The notes under the pieces are model-generated. The model had not been told where the DNA came from. It searched no databases and saw nothing but the letters and a program-made list of their open reading frames with translations. This document shows positions 1 to 28,689 of a DNA stretch of 64,000 nucleotides, piece by piece. A program made the translations under genes and the position numbers. The DNA is taken from contig NC_079416.1 in assembly GCF_026213295.1 (NCBI RefSeq), positions 1,818,083-1,882,082 of the forward strand. The letters run 5' to 3'. Every line of letters begins with the position of its first letter. The first letter of the stretch is position 1. The DNA comes from Gadus chalcogrammus. Its lineage: Eukaryota > Chordata > Actinopteri > Gadiformes > Gadidae.

Positions 1-119
1 AGTACATTAGGTTTAGGATTATCGCGTGATCTCGTGATCTCGCATGAACACGGTTGGCTCGCAAGGCAGCGCTACGCTGCCGTTACGCGCCCGGTAGGAA
101 TGGACGCAGGGCAGAGGAC
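1..119. repeat. GC-rich repeat arm, interrupted by the foldback element at 120
   Basis: This sequence recurs inverted at about 6525-6636, ending in the same agtacattaggtttagg stretch. At 6636 that stretch directly follows the splice donor of a MADF-type exon, so base 1 probably lies just inside the intron of a second copy whose exon is left of the window. The repeat resumes at 2229 after the inserted element. Confidence 0.6.
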
Positions 120-158
120 TATGGCAAGCCGAGTGTGCCACAATTCGACTTCAATTAA

Positions 159-375
159 ACGCGTTCTGAAACGGCAGCACGCGTGCCCAAAACGCGTTTT
201 GGTTTTCCAGAACGCGTTCCGGCGTTTCAGCGCGCGCGCCCAGAACGCGTTCCGGCGTTTCAGCGCGCGCGCCCAGCGTTTCAGCGCGTGCGCCCAGAAC
301 GCGTTCTGGCATTTCAGCGCGCGCGCCAAGAACGCGTTCCGGCATTTCTGCGCGCGCGCTCAGAACGCATATTAG
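159..375. repeat. Subterminal GC-rich tandem repeat, left arm
   Basis: About five to six degenerate ~30-bp units are built on the palindromes gaacgcgttc and gcgcgcgc, joined by gtttcag or atttcag. They produce spurious repetitive ORFs in several frames. The array is mirrored in the right arm at about 1998-2190. Such subterminal arrays are typical of foldback elements and may bind a transposase (inference). Confidence 0.8.
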
Positions 376-1997
376 CATATTAACAGCACGCGTGCTGTTA
401 ATATGCTAATGCGCTCCTCCCCTCAATTTTCTCAGCCAATAGATTTGAGCCGTTTTCCCCTAATCATATGCTAGGGCAAACACACAGACAACATCAGTCG
501 AGACCAGAGCTCTTCTTTCGCGAATCTTTTCTGTTGTGTCGTTCTTAAAGTCGAAAGATGTTAAGATGTTTCAAATTAGGTGGTTAATGTGGAGGTGGTG
601 AACACTACAAGTACATACACTTTGACTATACACTATCTAAGCTACTTGACCGAACATTGTGTATGGTAAGTGCCGTGGCAACTATGATAACATAATTAAA
701 AAATACTTTTATTTATAGCGTATCGTTTATTACATTTATTTATTACAGCATTACATGAGTCAGCTTATTCGTCTTCTGAGTACAATAAAAACAATAAAAG
801 AGTTCAGAAGTTAGAGTTAAAATTCCATTAGAAGTAAATAAGTCCGTCTGAAGTATTAACATGCAGTTGCAGGTTTTAGCCTGTACGTGGTAGTAGCCTA
901 TAAGACGAGGTATAATTCACTTCATCAGTTGGAATGAGACAGATAGAAAAAACTATATATATATATATATATAATATAGGGAGGTGAGGAGATAGATACT
1001 ACTACAACTGATACTATTGGTAACCAACTGGTAGGTATTGGTACCCAACAGACCAAGCCCTTTAGGAAGACTTCCATCCCGCTCCTGTCACATTACATAA
1101 ATAGTTGGTGTATAGCCTATATAAATGCAGAAAATATTGCAGCCAAAATTGCCCCCAAAATATTCACAACATTTACCATTTAACCATCCCTTTTCACATT
1201 AAACTGGCCTCTACTCTTGATACATTTGTAACTCACCTACAAACTCACTCATAGCCTTTAATTTAGTGAAACGTTTTGGTCACCTTTTTCCTATTTCTTT
1301 TTCACAGTGTCTACACGTCAGGTCATGGTGAGGAATATATTAATCATATATTTATATTAGTTAGTTAGTATGTTATTACTATATTGTTATTAAGTGAACA
1401 TCAGTCCATGTGTTACAAACAAACAGCAGAAATCAAATGCCGGGAGGAGGGAGAAGCCTGTCTGGGCAGGCTCTATACACTGCGGTCCAACTGCATGCAA
1501 CTGCAACTGCATGTTAATACTTCAGACGGACTTATTTACTTCTAATGGAATTTTAACTCTAACTTCTGAACTCTTTTATTGTTTTTATTGTACTCAGAAG
1601 ACGAATAAGCTGACTCATGTAATGCTGTAATAAATAAATGTAATAAACCATACGCTATAAATAAAAGTATTTTTTAATTATGTTATCATAGTTGCCACGG
1701 CACTTACCATACACAATGTTCGGTCAAGTAGCTTAGATAGTGTATAGTCAAAGTGTATGTACTTGTAGTGTTCACCACCTCCACATTAACCACCTAATTT
1801 GAAACATCTTAACATCTTTCGACTTTAAGAACGACACAACAGAAAAGATTCGCGAAAGAAGAGCTCTGGTCTCGACTGATGTTGTCTGTGTGTTTGCCCT
1901 AGCATATGATTAGGTGAAAACGGCTGAAATCTATTGGCTGAGAAAATTGAGGGGAGGAGTGCATTAGCATACAGCACGCGTGCTGTTAATATGCTAA

Positions 1998-2190
1998 TAT
2001 GCGTTCTGAGCGCGCGCGCAGAAATGCCGGAACGCGTTCTTGGCGCGCGCGCTGAAATGCCAGAACGCGTTCTGGGCGCGCGCGCTGAAACGCCGGAACG
2101 CGTTCTGGGCGCGCGCGCTGAAACGCCGGAACGCGTTCTGGAAAACCAAAACGCGTTCTGGGCACGCGTGCTGGCGTTTCAGAACGCGTT
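1998..2190. repeat. Subterminal GC-rich tandem repeat, right arm
   Basis: Inverted counterpart of the array at 159-375, with the same gaacgcgttc / gcgcgcgc units. It has one unit fewer than the left arm, so the arms have diverged by unit loss or gain. Confidence 0.8.
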
Positions 2191-2645
2191 TAATTGAAGT
2201 CGAATTGTGGCTCACTCGGCTTGCCATAGAGGACGCAGCCGTTCTGCGGCGCGTACGCGTCCGGTGGAATCCCGGTGTAAAAGGCCTAAACACACCGGCG
2301 CCGAAGCGGCGCGTCAAAAAGTCTGCCCCCATTGTTCCGGATGTACTAGCCCACTCCGGCGCCGCGCGGCAGCGTTCCACGCCGCGCCGCCCAACTAGTC
2401 TTCGAGCCAATGTTCTATTCCCTAGCGTTGCCGCCCCTGAAAAAGCGCTTTTTAAAAGCTGGTTTGTACATCCCGGGTCCCGTAGGCACCTCCATATCTA
2501 CCCCTCACCACTGGATGTCGCCATCTTTCGTTTGTGAGAAACAATTACGCGAATGGACGATGAGAGACTGGTCGTCGAGGTGGAAAAATATGTCGAATTG
2601 TGACCAATTACAAAGAGAACTCCAAAAAGGACATTGCCTGGCGAG

Positions 2646-4292
2646 CAGGGGCGGATCTAGAAAAATATCCATGGGGTGGCAAGAGGGGGACAGGAGATTT
2701 TGAGGGGTGGCACCCTATGGCAGAAGTATATACAGTATGCCGATTTAATAGCCATATCAATCAATATTTACTTGGAAAGCCCCCACATTTAGATATTTTG
2801 ACTCAATAACATTATATTTATTTTATTGTGGGATGAGTAAAGCCTTACATTTAAACATAAAAGGTTTCAGACAAAATTTAATAAATTATTACTGAATAAT
2901 TACAAAATCAACCTGCCTTACAACAAACACCTGCACTATTACACCAGCAGGGGCATGGGGCTAACAATATATGCAAAGAGAGCTGCAATATGTACTTTAG
3001 TTAACAATAAGTTGGTATTTGTCCATGAGATATTCCTATCAGATGTCAATCATCAGTCCAACTTGAGTGCAAATATCACTTTATTCACCGATTCCAATAA
3101 TTTACATACAATGCCACCCTCAAAGCGCGGTGACATAGAATAACTCCCAAAGTAGAGTGTATTACCTGCATGCTTGGAAGAGCCAAATGGGGATTCAGGG
3201 GAAGTGCTATCAAAGATTTCCCTCTCTTTCTTTTTTTATATCTTAAATTTCTAAGTATTTTCAAGACCTTTTGGGTTTACCATATTATTTTTTTTGCTCT
3301 TGATGTGAAGCTTGTTTTATTATTAATTATTGATGACTTATATTGGTTTATAAAAGTTCAGACAGGTGTGCAACCAAGTACATTAGAGATGACCATTTGT
3401 AAATAATTTACAGAAGATGACTTGCATTTTGTTGTCCAAGTACCTGTTACTTGGTTCAATGACAATAAAGTTTAATATAATCAAATCGAATGACTGTTGA
3501 TACAAAAGGAGGCACATGAAGTTAACGGTCAGGAAAACCAGCTGAGTGTAGAAGGGTTTGTGTTTGTTAGCGCGTCTTTAGCGCGGATTGCAATTCTTAT
3601 TGCAGCCTGCAGGGTTATGCGAGAAACATACGGAGGGACGCGGCCGTTGAGCTCCGCCGCCCCACATTGCATGACACGTTAAACTCAACTAGAATCGCCA
3701 CCATCAATTTGATATCAACAGAACAAAAATAGTCGGAAAGCCTACAGAAACTATAGATAGTTAATGTGACAATCACATTATTAAAAATAAACTTGGAGCA
3801 ATGATTTACTGAGGAACTATTTTTTTGGGAGAATGCTTTTGCAGGGAGTTCGCCGCCCCACCTGCCCATATGGACGGCACGCGCCTGCTATGCAGCTATA
3901 AGGCATTCCGATCTTAACTTAAGTCTTTAACTATGATCATAGATAGACGGTTGATCAGTATTACCTCAAGAATGTAGTCTCTCTGCCGCGCCGCTTGCTT
4001 CGTTCGTTGGGAGGACTCTCGCGCCTTCCTTGTAATCAAAATCAGTGCCGGCGGGAGTCTCGGGGAGGGGGGGGTGCAGGCGGGGGGGGGGGCGGCGGGG
4101 GGGGGGATATTTCCTGGTTGCATTCACTTGCAGTCGGACATTTGAAACTCGCTTTCGTAAATGTCTTGTAAAAGCAAAAAAAAAAAAAAAAAAATGAATT
4201 TGGCACTGCCAACTGGGGTGGCAGCTGGGGTGGCAAGGCTTTTTTTAGGGTGGCAGTTGCCACCCTATGCCACCCCAGTAGATCCGCCCCTG
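2646..4292. mobile_element. Non-autonomous hAT element, 1.65 kb
   Basis: The terminal inverted repeats CAGGGGCGGATCTAG and ..GATCCGCCCCTG are flanked by a perfect 8-bp duplication CTGGCGAG (2638-2645 and 4293-4300). That is the hAT signature (8-bp duplication, CAGGG ends). No transposase ORF survives inside. The interior holds AT-rich sequence, a long G-run tract (4062-4106) and a poly-A run near 4175. Confidence 0.9.
4062..4106 (+). repeat. G-run tract with G-quadruplex potential
   Basis: Several runs of 4-10 consecutive G bases are separated by one to four bases, inside the hAT element. The pattern satisfies the usual four-G-tract rule many times over. No function is implied. Confidence 0.7.
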
Positions 4293-4731
4293 CTGGCGAG
4301 CCATAGCTCTGGAGATTGGCTCTTCAGGTGAGAAATCAACAATGGTGGACTAAGTACCCAAACCATTAACCATAATGGGAAATAGACGAAATCAAGTCAC
4401 ATATAATCACACCATGTAGGTAGAAACCAGATTACTTTTTATTGAAGACAAGACAACTTAATTTATATAGCACTTTTAATGCATGAAGTAGACTCAAAGT
4501 GCTTCACATAGAAATACAATAATTATACAATACAATAAAATAGATAGGCTAAGTAAAAGAAAACACAGGCAAAGTTCTAAAATGCATTGTCATGTATTAA
4601 CTGTCTCTCTGGGTTTAAGGAAAAATAACATTAAGTGTCTCGAGCACTCAAATAAAATAGACTGGCTACTGAGTCTAGCACAGCAATTCACTGTACAATT
4701 CACATCACTGTATTTATCCCGAGGGATAAAA

Positions 4732-4736
<5 letters not shown>

Positions 4737-4768
<32 letters not shown>
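4737..4768. repeat. (TA)n microsatellite
   Basis: About 15 uninterrupted TA units. Confidence 0.9.
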
Positions 4769-4771
<3 letters not shown>

Positions 4772-5037
4772 AAAGAGTATTTATACCAGAGAGTGATAAC
4801 TAAATTATAGGTCATCATGGCTATAGGTTACACCATACAGTTCTGCCATTGCACACTTCCTAGTGGCAAATTGAAATATTGGCGGTGCCTCTATGCACGG
4901 AGCTCCTGGACCAGATTGTGGTATACCCCCTGTTCTTGTCTCCGTTCATTGATGGGGTGCACCCAAACCCTTCGTCTTCTCCTTGCCCACCTACGATCAA
5001 CCCTCCCGCTCCTACGGCGCAGCAGAAGAAGGGCAGC

Positions 5038-5506
5038 TGTCATGCCAAATTTGTACCGGCTGCCAAATTTGTACCGGGCACGTCAACAGTTTTCCGTTGC
5101 CAGGCAACGGACAACTGATTACGTAAGGGTTGTCTGTTGCCGGGCAGGTTTCAAAAAACATTCGCGCTCATGTTGCCAAAGACGAAATAACATAATACAG
5201 AAAACGGATCGCTAGATAACACTTGTTTTTACTTTATATTTGTATTGTATTTAATTGTTTAATCAAATTTAGCAAGTAAACTGAGTGTTTAAAGCAGGTC
5301 AAGGACAAAATAGCACAATACAGATAACGGACAAGTGCGAATGAACGAGCTTGAATGTTCGTGAACCTTTCACGTCATTCGACGCGATCGTCCGTTGCCA
5401 GGCAACGGACGACGCGATCATCTGTTGCCAGGCAGGTTTGGAATGGATAACGTATGGATGACGCGCCCGGTACAAATTTGGCAGCCGGTACAAATTTGGC
5501 ATGACA
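5038..5506. mobile_element. 469-bp MITE with TGTCATGCC termini
   Basis: The left end TGTCATGCCAAATTTGTACC is matched by its inverted copy ending at 5506. The arms continue for more than 100 bp and include a repeated ccgttgccaggcaacgg palindrome. Both ends abut CAGC (5034-5037 and 5507-5510), a probable 4-bp target duplication. No coding sequence. Superfamily not assigned. Confidence 0.8.
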
Positions 5507-6299
5507 CAGCCACCCTCAGACAATTGTTCTGTTGAAATAAAAAAAACTCAATAAAATGTAAAATAGCTTGTGTTCAATTAAAATGGATAACTACTGGCTG
5601 CATACATGTAAATGTGTGGCTATGTTAAGGCTATATAGATGGATAGATAGATAGCTACTTTATTGGTCCCAATGGGGACCAATAAAGCCATCCAGTACCT
5701 CAATACAATAAATACACACAATAACAATTGGCCTTAAAAGGTGACTGCACTATATACTAAAAAGGCTTAATAGAAGGTCCTGCAATTATTGAGATTGTTG
5801 ATGCAGTAGATGAATAATTGCAAAATATAAAATAAATAAGAAATGACAGTAAATAAAACGATAAAGTCCCCTACAAACTAAGTTGATCTGCTGCTTGGAA
5901 ACATACTTTCACTGCTCAGATTATACATTTTTCAAATTATTCAGCGAAAAAGATGGAAAATAAATAAACTAGAATACAATAGGCTACTCACCCATTGCGT
6001 TTCGTCTCTTTGTTGCGGTTGATTGACAGTTGACATCCTGATATTATACTGCAGCGCGACTGTCGCGCCGCTTCCAGTTGGTGCTAGGGGGGGGGGCGGC
6101 TTTTGACGCGCGTGAAATAAGCGCCGCTGCGCTTCGGCGCCGGTGTGTTTAGGCCTTTAGGCTCGATTCCACCAGAGGTGTACATGCCGCGGCACGGCTG
6201 CGCCGCGGTCACCGCTGCTGATCGCTTCCACTCTAATCAATGAGACCATTTCCACCGGGCGCGCCGCGGAACGTTTCAGCAGCGTCCCAGGAGCGGCGT

Positions 6300-6640
6300 G
6301 CCGTTACGCTGCCGTTACGCGCCCGGTAGGAATGGTCGCAGGGCAGAGGGCGCAGCCGTTCCGCGGCGCGTACGCATCCGGTGGAATCCCGGTGTTAGCC
6401 TCTTTAGCAAACCCGTAGGAACGCCCCCTTTGTGTCGGTCCCACTCGTAGTTCTGAGAGTATACCGAATTCAGTGACACCGGGATTCCACCGGACGCGTA
6501 TGCGCCACGGAACGGCTGCGTCCTCTGCCCTGCGTCCATTCCTACCGGGCGCGTAACGGCAGCGTAGCGCTGCCTTGCGAGCCAGCCGTATTCACGCGAG
6601 ATCACGAGATCACGCGATAATCCTAAACCTAATGTACTCA
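6300..6640. repeat. GC-rich inverted repeat enclosing a METAP1 5'-flank-like segment
   Basis: Arms of roughly 100 bp (about 6300-6404 and 6476-6580), rich in cgcgcccggtaggaatgg and ggtggaatcccggtgt, face each other around a ~70-bp core (6405-6475). Read in reverse complement, that core resembles the METAP1 upstream region at 8493-8552. The right arm continues to 6636 and matches window bases 1-119. Confidence 0.65.
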
Positions 6641-6641
6641 C

Positions 6642-6774
6642 CTTCCACTCCCAAAACTATTGCAATTAAATGCCACGCTTTGTCCTTTCTGACATTTTCC
6701 TTATAAAAATGATGATTTGGTACATAAATTACTTCATGTTGCTGAACTTCGACAATGAGTCTCTCGTAGTCCAT
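6642..6774 (-). CDS. MADF-domain first exon (transposon-type gene fragment)
   Basis: A 133-bp open exon begins at the ATG at 6774-6772 and reads MDYERLIVEVQQHEVIYVPN, then HHFYKENVRKDKAWHLIAIV, then LGVE, and ends at a clean GT donor (gtgagt) at 6641. The spacing of the aromatic and basic residues and the KAWHLIA motif fit the first half of a MADF DNA-binding domain. It is too short to be found by ORF length. Unlike the copy at 2553-4327 it is uninterrupted, but no downstream exons are recognised. It is probably part of a decayed Harbinger-type element. Confidence 0.5.
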
Positions 6775-7165
6775 GTTGCCGACCCTCTGAGACCCTTTGA
6801 TTGATTGACTGCTGACCTGGTGCCACCGGTCATGACGTAATAATGTTGATGTGAAGTTACATGAGCTGAGTATTGTTTTATTTTGAAAATTGACCGGATG
6901 CTCTATGGCTTTTACTTTTCACTTCCTGCCCGGCTCGACCTGCTCTGTCGAAATTTACGCGGTTTAGCAGCGGCTCGCGGCAAAAATAGAATTGGACGGA
7001 AAGATAGCGCCGCGGCGCGGCCCGCTGCTCCTGGGACGCTGCTGAAACGTTCCCCTGCGCGCCCGGTGGAAATGGTCTCATTGATTAGAGTGTAAGCGAT
7101 CAGCAGCGGTGACCGCGGCGCAGCCGTCCCGCGGCACGTACGCCTCCGGTGGAATCTAGCCTTTA

Positions 7166-8194
7166 AGGTGCGGCCACACCAGACGCGTATCTCGCGTACT
7201 TCGCGTATAAAATCGCCATTTTTTCCATAGGGAACCATTGGTTTACGCGCGTATTACGCGTTTCACGCGTATAAGCAACATTTTACGCACGTAACGCGCG
7301 TATGAGGTGCGTATATTTACGCGCTATACGCGCGTATATCGCGTACATTTCAAGAGTTCAAAAAATGTAACTTTTTACGCTCATACGCATGACGATTAGC
7401 CGCGTTGCCCAATCAGCGTTGAGCTTGACCCGACGTCACTGACAGTGAGTAGTGAGCTTGGACAGAAGCATACGGCCGACATATTTCTTTATTCTGTGTG
7501 GAAATAGTAACATAGTTACGCCATTAAATGCTTTTATGGAAACATTTCTAGCGAGAAATGTGCATTTTACTTTCATAATGTTCGCTCGGTGAATGTGAAG
7601 GATGTTTGGTTTGATAGTTATGACGAAGAGGGAACGCTCCGTTCACTTGCATGGACAGAGTCTCTGGTTACTAAGCAACCTCAACGTCTTGGCGGACTAT
7701 ATATCTGCTGATCAACACTCGAATGCTGGAAACACACCAGACACACCATGTGAAGTTATTTAACCCGATTATTGTTATTTATATCCGAGATTATTTAATC
7801 TAACCCGATCTAAACTCTATCATCCAAACACGGCGGCGTTTGGGTTTCCTACCTCGGACTCCAGCGCAGCCACGGTCGACAACTTTCTTTATTCTGGGTG
7901 GAAATAGTAACATAGTTACGCCATTAAATGTGTTTATGGAAACATTTTTAGCGAGAAATGTGCATTTTACTTTTGTAATGTTCGCTCGGTGAATGTGAAG
8001 GATGTTTGGTTTGATAGTTATGACGAAGAGGGAACGCTCCATTCACTTGCATGGACATGGACTCATCTAGGCGAGTGACGTAGGCGCGTATGGCGCGTAT
8101 GCGACCATTTTTGACACAAAATGGTCAAGCAACATTTTACGCGCGTATCTCGCGTAAAAATTACGCGAGATACGCGTCTGGTGTGGCCGCACCT
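7166..8194. mobile_element. 1.03-kb TIR element with TTA target duplication
   Basis: The inverted ends AGGTGCGGCCACACCAGACG are flanked by TTA on both sides (7163-7165 and 8195-8197), as in PIF/Harbinger-type insertion. Subterminal DNA is packed with ACGCG / CGCGT words. Inside is a direct duplication of about 160 bp (7490-7650 against 7880-8055). Diverged relatives occur at 51400-51960 and 18925-19170. No transposase ORF. Confidence 0.75.
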
Positions 8195-8195
8195 T

Positions 8196-8280
8196 TAGAG
8201 TGGAAGCGATCAGCAGCGGTGACCGCGGCGCAGCCGTGCTGCGGCGCGTACGCCTCCGGTGGAATCAAGGCTTCAGGCTG
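8196..8280. repeat. GC-rich repeat arm flanking the TIR element
   Basis: The stretch agtggaagcgatcagcagcg onward recurs at 7090-7165 and, inverted, at 6160-6235. This dispersed GC-rich family brackets the 7166-8194 insertion. Confidence 0.55.
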
Positions 8281-8492
8281 GTGACCGTACGACTCGACAA
8301 CATAAATTGCTGCACACGTAAGGAGAATATTTTATTTGTGTCATGTTGGTCATTTGAATGACCAACTTTAACAATGACTAGCCAATGACAAACTGGAACG
8401 TTATAAGTGCTGCAATCCAGGAAAATACGTCACGTTCTCGCTAGAGCAGGTCGGGCGTACTGGTGTACCAAACAAATGGATCGCAGCATAAT

Positions 8493-8781
8493 TACTGAAC
8501 TCGGTATACTCTCAATCTTCCGAGTGGGACCGACCAAAAGGTGGCGTTCCTCCTTGGAATATCGCAAGAAAGCTGGGAGATTTCGCCACTTGCAACTCGT
8601 TCGGGTGGTGTACGAGGCATCTGGAACGTACCATGGCAGTTGTCCTCTGAGCATGCGCAGACCGCCCCTAGCTCTCCGTCTGGGTCCTCTCCCACGCATG
8701 CGCAGACCACCCCCAGCTCTCCGTCCTGGTCCTCCTCTCTCCCCCTCCTCTCTCTCCGACTCCACCCTCTCCACCGACGGC
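8493..8781 (+). promoter_or_regulatory. Presumed METAP1 promoter / 5' UTR with duplicated NRF1-like sites
   Basis: This GC- and pyrimidine-rich DNA lies immediately upstream of the METAP1 start codon and has no TATA box. It contains a direct duplication of a ~45-bp unit (8651-8695 and 8696-8740), each beginning with gcatgcgcag. That word matches the core of the palindromic NRF1 site GCGCATGCGC, which is common in housekeeping promoters. No transcription start can be fixed from sequence alone. Confidence 0.5.
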
Positions 8782-21744
<12,963 letters not shown>

Positions 21745-22609
21745 GGACTCTGATTGGATGATACATCTCTAGTTCAGAGACACAGAAATACAAGTTGATA
21801 TGCACCTCACAATAAGTGGGTCCTTCTCCCTCATCTGTGGCTGTCCTCATTCTTAAATTGATATTTTGGTCACTCCAATGTAACAGAAGTTCTTGAATGT
21901 GTTTTCGTACCAAGTGTGGATCAGTTGTTTCACCATTGGGGATTATTCTATAAATCTCACATTTAGTGATGAGTTTGTGTGTTCTAAAAGTGGTACTTTT
22001 AAATCCAGTTCTCTTATGGCTGTCGTGACAATTGGCAAAAATAAACGATCAATCTTAGTTTCTAGCAGCCAGTTTCACAAAGCAGACTACAGAGACTCTG
22101 AAATACTACTGACCACAAACCTTCCCTAAACCCCCATTTACTTTATAAAATTTTGGCTTTTGAAATAATGTCAGAAATGTAATTGAATAACATTTAGTCT
22201 TTCAAGTGCTACAATTTTTAATATTCTTTGTAGTGCCTGTTTGGTGCTTCATGAGTCAGATTCCTTGTGTAGCAAATCAAGCCTTAACATTAAAAAATAT
22301 TTGCTGGATTAGATGAAACATCCAATATTTTCAGTTAGACTAAAGCTACTGGTCTACTTCAGGGAACCATTTCAAAGAGTTAATTTTTTAGTTGCACTGA
22401 TGGGACTGCTTCAAAGTATAATGAAGAAATAGGAAATTATGATTATACAATTCTATATTAAGTAGAAGAGTATGGTGCAAATCAAGTATCAACCATCGGT
22501 ATAACATTCCAATTTAATTCATATTTTAATGTCTTCAAATCCTCTACAGGAAATTCATCAAATGTTCCTTCCATCATTAGGTAAAATGGTGTTGTGGCCT
22601 TCGGTGTAT
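21745..22609. other. Convergent 3' intergenic region between metap1 and adh5
   Basis: The stop codons are 865 bp apart. A candidate METAP1 polyadenylation signal aataaa lies at 22040-22045 (+). A candidate adh5 signal attaaa lies at 22518-22513 (-). No other feature. Confidence 0.5.
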
Positions 22610-27331
<4,722 letters not shown>

Positions 27332-27470
27332 TTTTTTACGCCGCAAAAACTTTGATCTGTAACCGATCCAAAGTGAGATCGAATTTATAGTCGGCGTGTG
27401 GTGTGGCGCCACACCCACATGTCAGCTGACCACCACGGCCCAGGAAACGGTCAAGCCCATGGAAACGGTC

Positions 27471-28689
27471 GGACTATGGTCGGGACTCTCGACGCCACTT
27501 CGACCTGGGCGGGACTTTACGTCCTACGTCACTCGCTATGGGTGTGCATGTGTGCGCGTAGCCGTCACTCGCGATGGGTGTGCATGTGTATGTGAGAAAG
27601 GTTTTTGCTTTTAGTGTCTATGGGTTGGTAATAACGGTTCTGACGATTTTTCTGATGGAAAAGTGGTCTTTTATTCCCATAACCTTTGTTCAGTGAACGC
27701 ATAAACCCGTTTGTTAGTTAGCAGTTAAACAAAATGCGATCTCTTTGTTTACAGTTACCAACGACCAACTGATGATTGGAGTATTGGGGGTTCGATTCCC
27801 TAGTGATGCAAGGTTTTTTCTTTCATTTTGGACTGCACACACATCGCGAGTGACGGATAGTCGCACAATGTACATTTACAATTTCTAGGCAACCGAAGTT
27901 TAAAGATTGTCAAGTGGTTAACTCTTGAATCGCATGTACTAAGACCTGTGGTCAGAGAACATCTCGTTGATGCGGGGATAAGGGGTTCGATTCCTTAATG
28001 AAGCCAGCTTTTTTCTTTCATATTGGACTGGATGTTTGTATGCCATTTTGCGTAACTTGTAGTTTATGATGAAGAAATGTTACTGGGGTTAAGGTTAGGG
28101 TAACTGTAAGACACAAAGTGTTTTTGCAACACAATATTTCTTACAATAACAAAGTCCAAAGTTTTGATGACTCCAGTAGGAAACTTAAGATACCTAGAGA
28201 AATGCGTGTGTGCTCACAAAACATCAACAAGTCAGCAGTGTGGTACAGGGTGATCATTTCTGATATACAGTACAAAAGCTGAAACTATTAGCCAGGAGTG
28301 GGAAAGATGCAGACGCAGACGTGGGAAGCAATAAGACGCACCAACACACAGTTGTCTGTTGCAAAATGGTTCAGAGTTTAATAGAAATAGTTAGGGTTAG
28401 CCGGTATGGCGTTATCTGGTATGGCTATAGTCTAATGTTAGCTTATTTCGTGTTGTTTCGTCATGTTAATCGCTAGAAATAGTAAGTCATTTATAGAAAT
28501 ATAGCCTATCAACACAGACTGTAGGAATGTCACCCACCCTCCATCGCGTACGACACTGACGCTCGTAATCCGGGGTTCGTGCACAGATCCCTGAGACAAA
28601 CGGCTACGCCCACACATGCACACCCATAGCGAGTGACGTAGGACGTAAAGTCCCGCCCAGGTCGAAGTGGCGTCGATTTAGAGAGTCCC
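27471..28689. mobile_element. 1.2-kb MULE-like element upstream of adh5
   Basis: Inverted ends gggactctc(taaat)cgacgcc continue through gacctgggcgggactttacg for about 85 bp (27482-27570 and 28600-28689). The 10-bp direct repeat GGAAACGGTC lies at 27461-27470 and 28690-28699; the left end carries 11 extra bases before GGGACTCTC. The copy at 49350-60483 has the same ends and also a 10-bp duplication. The long TIRs and 9-10-bp duplication suggest Mutator-like (MULE). No transposase. Confidence 0.8.
27715..28020 (+). ncRNA. Two tandem tRNA-like Pol III-type units inside the MULE-like element
   Basis: Each unit has a B-box-like ggggttcgattcc (about 27789 and 27985) followed within ~20 nt by TTTTTT and then ctttcat(a)ttggactg. 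Candidate A boxes are tagttagcag (27715) and gtggttaactcttg (27912). The same two units recur in the 49350-60483 copy (49570-49690, and 49780-49794 plus 52198-52285). Cloverleaf folding was not tested; these may be tRNA-derived relics. Confidence 0.35.

Larger units (their letters stand above)
120..2228. mobile_element. 2.1-kb foldback (long inverted repeat) element with 6-bp target duplication
   Basis: The left end tatggcaagccgag and the right end, read in reverse complement, are identical for the first 14+ bases. The pairing continues for roughly 720 bp per arm (about 120-860 against 1505-2228) around an AT-rich core of about 640 bp. Both sides carry the direct repeat GAGGAC (114-119 and 2229-2234). 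The related repeat at 6525-6540 has gcagaggacgcag without the insert, which acts as an empty site. No protein-coding ORF is credible, so this looks non-autonomous. The superfamily is unknown; 6-bp duplications are reported for Dada-type elements, but that is only a guess. Confidence 0.82.
2553..4327 (+). pseudogene. MADF-domain exon of a transposon-type gene, split by a hAT insertion
   Basis: The reading starts at the ATG at 2553 as MDDERLVVEVEKYVEL, then hits a stop and shifts frame. It continues as TNYKENSKKDIAWRA up to 2645, is interrupted by the hAT element, and resumes after the duplicated target at 4301 as IALEIGSSG to a GT donor at 4328. The K-Y-x-E-L, NYK and DIAWRxIA spacing is that of the first half of a MADF (Adf-1-like) domain. 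MADF proteins accompany PIF/Harbinger transposases. The frameshift and insertion make it dead. A related exon on the opposite strand lies at 6642-6774. Confidence 0.55.

Noticed and set aside
34..383. Several arginine/phenylalanine-rich ORFs, also at 1934-2537
   Set aside because: They are translations of GC-rich subterminal repeats of a foldback element, open in several frames at once.
27396..27614. ORF near the adh5 5' end
   Set aside because: Lies in the terminal repeat of the MULE-like element; the same sequence recurs at 49380 and, inverted, 28600 with disrupted frames.
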